Shown here in pieces: positions 7,962 through 16,279 of a stretch of 64,000 nt of DNA. Where the stretch lies: contig NZ_PQVG01000005.1 of NCBI RefSeq assembly GCF_002920895.1, positions 62,001 to 126,000 on the forward strand, read 5' to 3'. Each line of letters starts with the position of its first letter. Position 1 is the stretch's first letter. This DNA comes from Flavobacterium alvei (lineage in GTDB: Bacteria; Bacteroidota; Bacteroidia; Flavobacteriales; Flavobacteriaceae). A program made the translations under genes and the position numbers. The notes under the pieces are model-generated. The model did not search any database. It was not told the origin of the DNA and worked only from the letters and a program-made list of their open reading frames with translations.

Positions 7962-10900
7962 CTACTGAAACTCAAAAGAATCCAACAACAATCCTTTTAT
8001 ATCGTCTGATTCTATCGTGATTTTGTACGTTCCTGCGTTGATGTAACCGCCGGAAGTCGTATTCAACACTTTCCATTTTTCTGTTGCCGAAGGAAATTCG
8101 ATGTTGTCATTTCGCATCAGGATTCCGTAGGCATCTTCCATTTTGAATTTGACTTTTACAGGCGTTTCGTTTTTGTTCATAAAACGGAAGCGCATCAGAT
8201 AGATTCCTGCAACGCCCGGTTTCACCTCAAACTGGATGCTGTTTTTTGTTTTTTCCTTGAATTCGATGTAATCGGCTTTTTTGAAATTGCCTTTTTCGAT
8301 TCCGGTTCCGGTGGTTTTGGCAGTTTCTGCTTCCAAAAGCACAACCGGTCGTGAATCGTCTTTTTCGCCCATATCGTAGGTTGGAACAACAGCGATGGTA
8401 TTGTTTTCAAAAGGCACTTTTTCTCCTTTTTTTACTTTTTTATGGAAAACCGAAAATTCTACTCTATCTGAGTTTTTCGCTGTTTCATCCATTTTTTTGT
8501 AACCCGAAATAGAATCTTTGGATGTGCTAAATTGATAAATTTCAGAATCCTCTTTGGTTGTGAATGAACCAGAAACTTTAGAACGATTGGATAATTTCAA
8601 ATAATCAGCTCCAAAAACTTCAGAAGGCAATTGGGTAAAAACAACCTCCGAATCTGAATATTGTTTAGAATTGATATCCAGCCAAGAGCTTACTCCATTA
8701 GCTGTTTTATCATAAGAATCTCTGACAAAATTTTGAATATTTCTCGCCGATTCTTTTGCTGGTTGAACGTTTTTATTTTTAGTCGCAATGGCAATTGCCG
8801 AAATTATGGCTTCGCCTGCTTTTACATTTGGAAATGAAATAACGATTTTTCCGTTTACGCTTTTAACTATGAAGGTTTTCTTTAAAGCAGCATCGTGTCC
8901 GACTTCACTCCAAATATCCAAATCTTTCAACACCACATTGCCATTGATGGCTACGTCAAACAAACGCCAGCCTTTGCAATCCAGTCCTCCACCGGTTCCG
9001 TACCAAGGTTCCGTGAAATACAATTCGACCAAATATTCGCCGTCCGGTGCAGAGAATTCGTAACGCAATTTATCAACTCCGTATCTAAAACTTTGAAATA
9101 ATTCTTGTTCGTTTGTGCCAGCAATTAGGTCGAATGTTCTTCTTTGACTCGCATAAAAATCAGGCAATTGTTTGAAATTATCCGTCCACGACAAAGAACC
9201 CCAAGTATTTTTTCCACTTTTATGAACATCTGCATCCCAAGTATTCCATAACGAATCTGTAATAGCTGCACCACCACAATTTACTCTATAAATATAATTA
9301 TAGCCTTTTTGAGGTTGCAGCAACGTTTCTTTTTGGGTTTCCAATGCTTTAAAATTAGGTGCTTTTGGCAAACTGTTCAATACGATATAATCTTTGGCAA
9401 CCGCTTTACCGTTAACATAACCCACCGCATACAAAACATTGTATTGGATATTGACATTATTCCATTGAAAATGTTGTCCCAAACCCGGATTTTTTAATTT
9501 CCCGAGCGATGATTTATTCACGTCATTGAACAGTTCCACTTCATCACAATTGGAATACACATCGATGCCGTTTTTGATTCCCGGTGCATCCCAGCGATTC
9601 GGCCAAGTGTGCGAAACGATATACACCATCGGGTTGGTTTTGTTCGAAACATAATTGGCGCGGTACATATAATAGGCGTCCAAAGGTTCGCCCCAAATGC
9701 TGAAAAGTCCTTTGTAATTCACGGGTCCAACCTTGTCGATATCTCGGAAACCTTCACCGTTTTGGGTACGTCCCGGATTTTCGTGAGAGGCAAAAATCCA
9801 ATTGAATTGCCCTGCGATTTTATCTTTTACCGATTCAGCTTCGCGGACTTTGATTTCCATTAATTGCGAAAAACGATTCTCGCTCAAAGCTCCTTTTTGG
9901 TCAAATTCCCCTTCTGTGTGAAGGTCGTGTGAACGCCAGGCGCCGTATTCCCCGTTTAGCAATTGCTTGCTCATTTCGACATCGTAATTGAACGGATCAC
10001 CACCGTAGGTTCCCGACCAGTTTTGCACGACATTCCAGTCGGTTCCTTCTCCTCCGTTGCAGGTCGTAACGATGCGTTGCGAAGCGGACATTGGATCCAT
10101 TTCGCGAATGATTTGGGTACATTCTTCTGCAAATTCCTTCGGAATGGTGCTTTCGTTTTGCAATCCCCACATCACGACTGAGGCATTGTTTCGGCGTTCC
10201 TTAATCCATTCTCTCAACAAGGTTTTGAAGTTCTCCTTGAATTCGGGTGTGTCGTACCAAATGTGCGCCGAAAACTGACTCCAAAACAGGATTCCGTTTT
10301 CATCCAATTCTTTTTGGTATTCCAAATTATGGGGTTGGTGCGCTTCGCGAAAAGCATTGAAACCGCCTGCTTTTATTTGCTCGATTCTCGAATGAATTTG
10401 TTCTTTTGAAAACGAATGGCTGTTCCCAATTAAATGTTCGTATTCGCAGGTTCCGTTGATGAACAAAGGCTCGTCATTGATAAAAAAACGATTGTCTTTT
10501 CCGTCACGACTAACTGGCCAAGAAACCCAACGAATCCCGTAAGGCGTTTTTAATTCGTCAATTTTTTTCCCGTTTTCAGAAATCGTGGTGACCAATTGAT
10601 ACAAATACGGATGGGCAGGCGACCATAATTTTGGATTTGCAATTTCGGGAAGTGTCTGTGCAATTTCTTTAGTTTCTCCTGAAGTGTTTTTGACATCCTT
10701 TTTTACGCTAACAACTTTTTTTCCGTTTTCATCTAAAAGGGTATTTTCGATTGTTAGGTTTCTGATAGCATTTCCGTAATTTTTGATTTCGGTGGTAACA
10801 TTCAGAATCGCTTTCTCTATGGAAGTGGTTTTGTCATTCCAAATGTGAACGCCGAAAGGTTGTATTCTAACTTCATCGGTAACGACTAAAGTCACGGGTC

Positions 10901-11462
10901 TGAAAATCCCCATTGGCTGAGAGCCTTCGGAAAATCCCCATTCGCCGGAACAACCGCCACAAACCCAAGGCAAGTCAGCAATGAATGCTGGATGCGATGC
11001 TTTAACGATTATATCATTTGCTTTTTCGAAAGAAACGGCATTTGTAATATCGGCTGTAAAAGTTGTTCTTCCGCCTTTGTGTTCGCCTACTTTTTTGCCG
11101 TTAACCCAAACCGTGGCATAGGAACTAACACCCTCAAAATAAAGGAAAAGCCTTTTCCCCGAATCTGATTTATCCAGTTGCAAAGTTTTGTGATACCAAG
11201 CAGTACCGTGTAAATTGCCGTGTTTGGTTCTTCGGAAACCATAATATTGATCCCAATTGTGCGGTACGTTAACTTTTTGCCATTGAGCATCCACTTTTGG
11301 ATTTTGCACAAAGACTTCTTCTTGTTGCGAATTATTCTCCAAAACAATGGTTTCCCAAGAGGAGTTCAACGAGACTTCTTTACGAAAGGATGCTGCTTTT
11401 CCTTGGGTTTGTGACCAAGAAAAAGCAGTTATAAAAAATAATATGTAAATTAATTTCTTCAT
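7962..11462 (-). CDS. GH2 glycoside hydrolase with malectin and C-terminal CBM-like domain
   Basis: A large secreted GH2 enzyme of about 1166 residues. I start it at 11462 (MKKLIYILFFITAFSWSQ), which gives a proper signal peptide; a longer frame to 11549 would overlap the upstream gene. The order is a GH2 sugar-binding domain (VPHNWDQYYG, GTAWYHK), an Ig-like domain, then a TIM barrel. The acid/base Glu lies in MWGLQNES (about residue 436) and the probable nucleophile in LLNGEYG (about 504). A linker domain is followed by a malectin-like domain (about 717-894, NCGGAAITD, then YLVELYFTEPWYG) and a C-terminal beta-sandwich resembling CBM6/35. It lies 1 bp after the GH67-like gene, so the two are tightly coupled. 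It probably acts on a beta-linked galactose or uronic acid, which is inference. Confidence 0.9.
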   Translation of the reverse strand: MKKLIYILFFITAFSWSQTQGKAASFRKEVSLNSSWETIVLENNSQQEEVFVQNPKVDAQWQKVNVPHNWDQYYGFRRTKHGNLHGTAWYHKTLQLDKSDSGKRLFLYFEGVSSYATVWVNGKKVGEHKGGRTTFTADITNAVSFEKANDIIVKASHPAFIADLPWVCGGCSGEWGFSEGSQPMGIFRPVTLVVTDEVRIQPFGVHIWNDKTTSIEKAILNVTTEIKNYGNAIRNLTIENTLLDENGKKVVSVKKDVKNTSGETKEIAQTLPEIANPKLWSPAHPYLYQLVTTISENGKKIDELKTPYGIRWVSWPVSRDGKDNRFFINDEPLFINGTCEYEHLIGNSHSFSKEQIHSRIEQIKAGGFNAFREAHQPHNLEYQKELDENGILFWSQFSAHIWYDTPEFKENFKTLLREWIKERRNNASVVMWGLQNESTIPKEFAEECTQIIREMDPMSASQRIVTTCNGGEGTDWNVVQNWSGTYGGDPFNYDVEMSKQLLNGEYGAWRSHDLHTEGEFDQKGALSENRFSQLMEIKVREAESVKDKIAGQFNWIFASHENPGRTQNGEGFRDIDKVGPVNYKGLFSIWGEPLDAYYMYRANYVSNKTNPMVYIVSHTWPNRWDAPGIKNGIDVYSNCDEVELFNDVNKSSLGKLKNPGLGQHFQWNNVNIQYNVLYAVGYVNGKAVAKDYIVLNSLPKAPNFKALETQKETLLQPQKGYNYIYRVNCGGAAITDSLWNTWDADVHKSGKNTWGSLSWTDNFKQLPDFYASQRRTFDLIAGTNEQELFQSFRYGVDKLRYEFSAPDGEYLVELYFTEPWYGTGGGLDCKGWRLFDVAINGNVVLKDLDIWSEVGHDAALKKTFIVKSVNGKIVISFPNVKAGEAIISAIAIATKNKNVQPAKESARNIQNFVRDSYDKTANGVSSWLDINSKQYSDSEVVFTQLPSEVFGADYLKLSNRSKVSGSFTTKEDSEIYQFSTSKDSISGYKKMDETAKNSDRVEFSVFHKKVKKGEKVPFENNTIAVVPTYDMGEKDDSRPVVLLEAETAKTTGTGIEKGNFKKADYIEFKEKTKNSIQFEVKPGVAGIYLMRFRFMNKNETPVKVKFKMEDAYGILMRNDNIEFPSATEKWKVLNTTSGGYINAGTYKITIESDDIKGLLLDSFEFQ

Positions 11463-11463
11463 T

Positions 11464-14196
11464 TTAATAAAATAACCAATCGATAGCCCCTTTTTCGCCA
11501 GCATCAATATAACCGACATCGCGAGTTGTAATGGTTTGGTTCGCATCAATAAATCCTAAAATCAATACTTTCCCTTTGCCTAAATCCAGTTTATTTTCGC
11601 CGGGTTGAAAGGTGTACGTGTGAATATTTACCCTTGGTAATTCTTTCAAATTCATCGCGCTTGCCAAAATCACTTCGGCTTGACCGTAGGCATTTCCGGC
11701 CGCGTCTGTCTCCAAACTTGGTGGCAACAAGAATCTTTTTTGGTCGGAATTGAAATAACCCACAACCAATTTTACGGCTTTGGTATTTTTGAATTTCAGG
11801 TGAGTTCCATTTTCATTTTGAGCGGTTTCATCGAAAGTAATTCCTTTTAGATTTTGCAATTCAGGAGCTATTTTTACCAGTTCCGAGATTGGAGTTCCAT
11901 AAACTTGAGTTCCGTTTTTTACAGCATAAGTTCCTTTACTCTCGCTCAATAAAGTGACTTCGGCGGTTTGCCAAGGTTTGCCTTCCTTGGTTGCAATTTT
12001 CCCATCTTTCGACAATTTCAATAAAGCCAAATTTCGTTTGAAATTGGCCATTTCTCTTTCGTAATGCGGTAACAATTCTGCCCAGGTCTTGTTGTTTCCA
12101 TCGTCTCCGCCAATCGGGATTCTACGTTGTGCAGTTTGCATACTGTTGGCATACCAATAACTATCTTTGGTCAAATTGACCAATAATTGGTAATGCTCCA
12201 GACTTTTTTCAAGATGTGGCAAGGCTTGATCCAAATCGGAAATGTCGTTGGAATAGCTGTAACGCAAGACCAACATCGCGGCTTTTACTTTCTCCGAAAA
12301 GAAATCGGCGAAGGCTTTGTAAGCGTGCATATCGTTTTTAAGGCGCAAAAATTCTTCTTTGTCCTTGGTTACGCTTGCTTCGGCTTTGTCAATGGCTTCA
12401 ACGGCTAATTTTCCGTGTTGGGTAATTTCGCTTATGATTTGAGGCGGTGTTTCTCCAGCGTGTGCTTTGTGATTCCATTCTTTTTTGGCATAATCCAAAA
12501 GCAATTCAGTAATTGGTCCACAAGATTCGTGGAATCCAGGATAGACACGCCATTTTGCCGGGTTTACCAATTGACTTTCGAACATTCCCAACAGTAATGT
12601 TTGGCGATTTCCTTCGGTAATTCCAAATTGTCTTAATGTTTTTGGGGCTATTTCTCCGGCTTCTTCATAAGCTTTCAAAATATTGTTTCCGGCTTCATCA
12701 TCGGTTCCGTATTTTGCAGCCAAATCTTTGTCCCAGAATTTAACCTCTTCCTTTCGGTCTCTTTTACTGTCCCAAGCATATCTCGACCAGGCTTTGTACC
12801 AAATCCAATCGCGATCCATTTCTAACAATCGCTCACCCGTTTTCGTTTTATCAGCCGAATAGGGCCAATCCCAATACGATGCCTGCGGATACAAATGCAG
12901 CGCATTGGCACCGTGAATATTGTGCATTGCCTGAACGGTTTTTTGGATAAAATCTGGCGAACCATATCGGAAAGGCTCCAAGTTTGCCAAAATATGCACG
13001 TTTTCGATGTGAATGGATTTTAAAGCACTTAGTTGTCTGTGCGTTTCTCCCCAAGGGCCACCAGGTGCATAAGTTGTCAAAGATTCTCCCGTGTATTTGC
13101 TCTCCGTGTACAAGTTTTTATACAACGGAAGCGATTTTTCCATTACCAAAGGCGCATCGGTATCGTGGGAACGCAAAATAATTGGCGGTTCGTCTGTTCT
13201 TCCCAATGCTTTCAATCCGTCCTGCACTCCCGGAATAATGGTTTTTGTAAACCATTCCACGTCATCATCAACTGTGTTGATGGCTTCTCCCAAACAAACC
13301 AACAATCCCACATTGGGGTATTTTTCGATAAAAGCCGCGATTGATTTTCGAGTATAATCGGAAAGCAAAGGCGTAATTGGACGCGAACGATCTTGGGTTT
13401 TGATGTTGTAATGCTCCGCAAAAGGCTTGGAAACGATGATATTGTAAAACATTTGAATTACCCAAATTCCTCGTTTGTTGGCTTCTACGGTAAGGTATTT
13501 ATAGATTTCTTCATTTTTCTTGAAATCCTCTTCGCTGACTTCCATTGCAAACGGATAGTCTTTTAATTTCACCAAGGAGGCAAAAGGATGTCCGTTCCAC
13601 AAATACAAGGAATTCATTCTATTATCCACCATCATATCCAAGTACTTTGTCCACAATTTTTTGTCGTAAAACCAAGGAAAAGTTTCGGGAGTGTATGGAT
13701 ATTCGTAAACGTCTCTTCCGGGAAGATAAACCGGTTTTTGCATTCCGATACAGGCACCTCTCAACACCATTTCCGGACTGTCGTCGATATTGATTTCTGA
13801 GGGAATTTCGCCAGAGGTCTTGATGCGATCAACTAATTCCATTGTGCCATACAAAGCTCCCGTTGCATCGGTTCCTTCAATGTAAATGATGTTTTTCTGC
13901 GTACAAATTTGAAAACCTTCCTTTTTGGTTAATTGGCTGTCATCGATTTTAGCGTTTTTTGAATTTTGTTTCCAAAAGTCGGTTCCTTTTTCACCAATGA
14001 CGATTACTTTGTCTTTTGATTTTTTAGGAACTTTATCCGTAAAAACTACCTTGAATCCTTTGGTAGTTGCTATTTCTGATAATTTTTCAGCTCCGAAGGT
14101 TGCTCTAGGTGCATTGGCATCACGAACAATGGTGATGTTTTGCGCTGATGAAACAGACACGTAAAAACATAAAAAAAGTAAACTTAAATATTTCAT
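11464..14196 (-). CDS. Putative exo-glycosidase with GH67-type N-terminal domain
   Basis: A secreted protein of about 910 residues. I start it at 14196 (MKYLSLLFLCFYVSVSSAQ), the first codon giving a normal signal peptide; an in-frame extension to 14238 only translates an intergenic repeat. Residues about 20-130 resemble the alpha-glucuronidase (GH67/GH115-type) N-terminal domain: VRDANAPRATFGAEKL, VIVIGEKG, then IYIEGTDATGALYGTMEL. A probable TIM barrel follows (MVLRGACIGMQKPVYLPG, NRMNSLYLWNGHP, VGLLVCLGEAINTVDD), then a helical region and a C-terminal beta domain. The Glu in CLGEA is a candidate catalytic residue. I cannot place it in a characterised CAZy family. The context suggests an exo-acting enzyme on acidic pectin side chains. 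Confidence 0.65.
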   Translation of the reverse strand: MKYLSLLFLCFYVSVSSAQNITIVRDANAPRATFGAEKLSEIATTKGFKVVFTDKVPKKSKDKVIVIGEKGTDFWKQNSKNAKIDDSQLTKKEGFQICTQKNIIYIEGTDATGALYGTMELVDRIKTSGEIPSEINIDDSPEMVLRGACIGMQKPVYLPGRDVYEYPYTPETFPWFYDKKLWTKYLDMMVDNRMNSLYLWNGHPFASLVKLKDYPFAMEVSEEDFKKNEEIYKYLTVEANKRGIWVIQMFYNIIVSKPFAEHYNIKTQDRSRPITPLLSDYTRKSIAAFIEKYPNVGLLVCLGEAINTVDDDVEWFTKTIIPGVQDGLKALGRTDEPPIILRSHDTDAPLVMEKSLPLYKNLYTESKYTGESLTTYAPGGPWGETHRQLSALKSIHIENVHILANLEPFRYGSPDFIQKTVQAMHNIHGANALHLYPQASYWDWPYSADKTKTGERLLEMDRDWIWYKAWSRYAWDSKRDRKEEVKFWDKDLAAKYGTDDEAGNNILKAYEEAGEIAPKTLRQFGITEGNRQTLLLGMFESQLVNPAKWRVYPGFHESCGPITELLLDYAKKEWNHKAHAGETPPQIISEITQHGKLAVEAIDKAEASVTKDKEEFLRLKNDMHAYKAFADFFSEKVKAAMLVLRYSYSNDISDLDQALPHLEKSLEHYQLLVNLTKDSYWYANSMQTAQRRIPIGGDDGNNKTWAELLPHYEREMANFKRNLALLKLSKDGKIATKEGKPWQTAEVTLLSESKGTYAVKNGTQVYGTPISELVKIAPELQNLKGITFDETAQNENGTHLKFKNTKAVKLVVGYFNSDQKRFLLPPSLETDAAGNAYGQAEVILASAMNLKELPRVNIHTYTFQPGENKLDLGKGKVLILGFIDANQTITTRDVGYIDAGEKGAIDWLFY

Positions 14197-14213
14197 TTGT
14201 ATTGTTATTTTTT

Positions 14214-14345
14214 GACCACAAATTGCACAAATTAGCACAAATTATAATCTTGATTTTTTCGCCACAGATTACACAGATTTCCACAGATTTCCACAGATTT
14301 CCACAGATTTAAAAAATGCTTTTAACCTTTAAATCTGTGGTTAAA
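14214..14345. repeat. Intergenic '(c)cacagatt' dyad repeat with 10-bp tandem copies
   Basis: The 154-bp gap between two PUL genes holds CCACAAATTGCACAAATT-type sequence, then four 10-bp tandem units at 14271-14310 (three exact CCACAGATTT), and ends with the reverse complement TTTAAATCTGTGG at 14328-14340. The last tandem unit and this end can form a 13-bp stem. The same repeat family occurs at seven other gaps in the window. No gene is seen. Confidence 0.85.
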
Positions 14346-14350
14346 TATTT

Positions 14351-16279
14351 TTAATTCTTGAAAATGCTTTTTAAATATTCCACATTGGCACCATAATTCG
14401 CTTTCACATCGTGAACTTGATTTACATCTCTGGAACGTTCGATAATCAACCAGCCACCCCATTGCATTTTGTCTAAAGTTTTTTTGATTTCCGGCAAATT
14501 CACTGCTTTGTTGTTTTGCAACCAAACACCATCTGTAGTCGAAGCGTGAATTTGGGCAATATTGTCCCTTCCCAATGTTTTTAACTCTTTTGAAATATCT
14601 CTTCCGTTATCAACAGCATTGGCAAAATTGAATGAAATTTTGATGTTTCTATTGCCAATTTCTTCCAATAATTTTTTGTCTCCTGCAGCATCCAATGACG
14701 TTTCTACAGCAATAACACCTCCTATTTTGTTGACTTGTTCGCCAGCCCATCTTAATCTTTCGATAACCTTGGGACGCAATTCAGGATGTTTGGCTAAATC
14801 GCATTGTGTTCCTAATGGCAAATAAGCAATTTGAACATTCGTATTTTTCATCGTTTCGATACAATCGTTCACCATTTTCTCTACCGTTTCTCGCTCTGCG
14901 AAAGATTGGGCATAAAAACCAGACATTGCAATAGAACTAATTTCAACTCCAGTTTCTTTCGATTTGTCCAAAAACTTTTGCCTTTCAACAGGATCGCCTA
15001 ATTTACTATCGAAAGTTTCTCTATTTCCCAACCCGCCCATATCCAATTCGATTCCGTCAGAATTAATGGTTTTGGCCAATTCGAAAGCACCTAATTTTTG
15101 TCTTTTTAGAATCATCCAATCACAAACTGCAACTTGGTATATTTTTTTTGTTGGCCCCGGCCAAACTCCATTCACTATAGGAAATGAAACTAATTTTGAC
15201 GGATCGATTTTCACATATTTAATGCGTTGTCTTCTCCAAGTATAAACACAATGCAACATCCCGTCAGAGCCTTGAATTATGGCTGGATAAGAATACTGAC
15301 CAATTCTTGAATCTTCCAAAACCAAGGAAGCATTCCAATTAATACCGTCTTTTGAAACGGCAATATTTAGTGGCGTTCTAACCCCTTTTGGGTCATCTCC
15401 ATAAGGCAAAACGTGGTTGTAAATCAAAGCGTGTTCCCCGTTTTTCATTGTTACCGCATCGGTTCCTGAATTGTTGTTTGGCAGATTCAAAAGTTCTAAA
15501 GCCGACCAAGTTTTCCCATTATCATTCGAAAAAGTGCTAAACAAATGTCGGTTTCGTGTTCGTCCAATGGCTTGTATTTTGCCTTTTTTATGAAAAAGAA
15601 TACTCGGTTGGATGGCACTAATAGCGTTAATTGTATCTTGTTTTTTACCGATAGTATCGCCCATAATCCAAGTTTTTCCAAAATCGGGAGTCGATTCCAT
15701 ACGCAAATGCCAACCTCCTTTTCCTTCGATGCTTGAAGGACTCAACAAAGTACCATTGGCCAACAAAACAGGCTTGTTTTTGATAGGACCCAAAAAGTCA
15801 TTCGGCAATTTTTCGGGTTTCGACCAAGTTTCACCTCCATCAGAAGAGCGCAATAACATTCCCCACCAAGTTGATGGACTTGGACCAATTTTATAAAAAA
15901 GCAACAAATCTCCTTTTGGAATTTGGTACAAAACAGGATTCCAAGTAGGTAATCTTGGTCCTTCTTTCATAATTCCATTGGCAACTTCAATTCCTTCTGT
16001 CCATTTTCCGTTTTTGCGTTTGCTTACCCAAATCCCAACATCAGGATCTCTTTCGTTGGTACCACCAAACCAAGAAGCTATTAAATCGCCATTGGTCGTT
16101 TCGGCAATAGTTGCTGCGTGACAAGATGGATAAGGAGCGGTCTCAAATATAAATTCTTCGGACACAATTCCTTCTTTCCAAGTTTTGTCTTTTAAAGCTA
16201 TTTTGTTTTCAACTGCCGATTTGCAACTTCCTAAAAGTAGTATGGTTAAAAGGACAACCGAGATTTGTAACGTTTTCAT
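14351..16279 (-). CDS. Fusion lipoprotein: sialidase-like beta-propeller plus TIM-barrel isomerase/epimerase
   Basis: A 642-residue lipoprotein with lipobox LLLGSC (Cys about 19). Residues about 40-375 form a sialidase/BNR-type propeller: HAATIAETTNGDLIASWFGG, several Asp-box-like repeats (SSDGGETWSKP, SNDNGKTWSA, SKDGINWNA), and YSYPAIIQGSDGMLHCVYTW. Residues about 385-642 match the AP-endonuclease-2-fold sugar phosphate isomerase/epimerase family (IELDMGGLGN, ISSIAMSG, GGVIAVETSLD, IAQIHAS, GGWLIIERS). Its start codon overlaps the stop of the GH78 gene by one base, implying translational coupling. An isomerase-like barrel anchored outside the cytoplasm is unlikely to use sugar phosphates. 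Relatives with lyase or 3-keto-glycoside activity are better models. Each half is recognisable at family level; its substrate is unknown. Confidence 0.8.
   Translation of the reverse strand: MKTLQISVVLLTILLLGSCKSAVENKIALKDKTWKEGIVSEEFIFETAPYPSCHAATIAETTNGDLIASWFGGTNERDPDVGIWVSKRKNGKWTEGIEVANGIMKEGPRLPTWNPVLYQIPKGDLLLFYKIGPSPSTWWGMLLRSSDGGETWSKPEKLPNDFLGPIKNKPVLLANGTLLSPSSIEGKGGWHLRMESTPDFGKTWIMGDTIGKKQDTINAISAIQPSILFHKKGKIQAIGRTRNRHLFSTFSNDNGKTWSALELLNLPNNNSGTDAVTMKNGEHALIYNHVLPYGDDPKGVRTPLNIAVSKDGINWNASLVLEDSRIGQYSYPAIIQGSDGMLHCVYTWRRQRIKYVKIDPSKLVSFPIVNGVWPGPTKKIYQVAVCDWMILKRQKLGAFELAKTINSDGIELDMGGLGNRETFDSKLGDPVERQKFLDKSKETGVEISSIAMSGFYAQSFAERETVEKMVNDCIETMKNTNVQIAYLPLGTQCDLAKHPELRPKVIERLRWAGEQVNKIGGVIAVETSLDAAGDKKLLEEIGNRNIKISFNFANAVDNGRDISKELKTLGRDNIAQIHASTTDGVWLQNNKAVNLPEIKKTLDKMQWGGWLIIERSRDVNQVHDVKANYGANVEYLKSIFKN

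Noticed and set aside
14271-14310. Tandem repeats considered as a CRISPR array
   Set aside because: Units are 10 bp with no spacers, and no cas genes are present.
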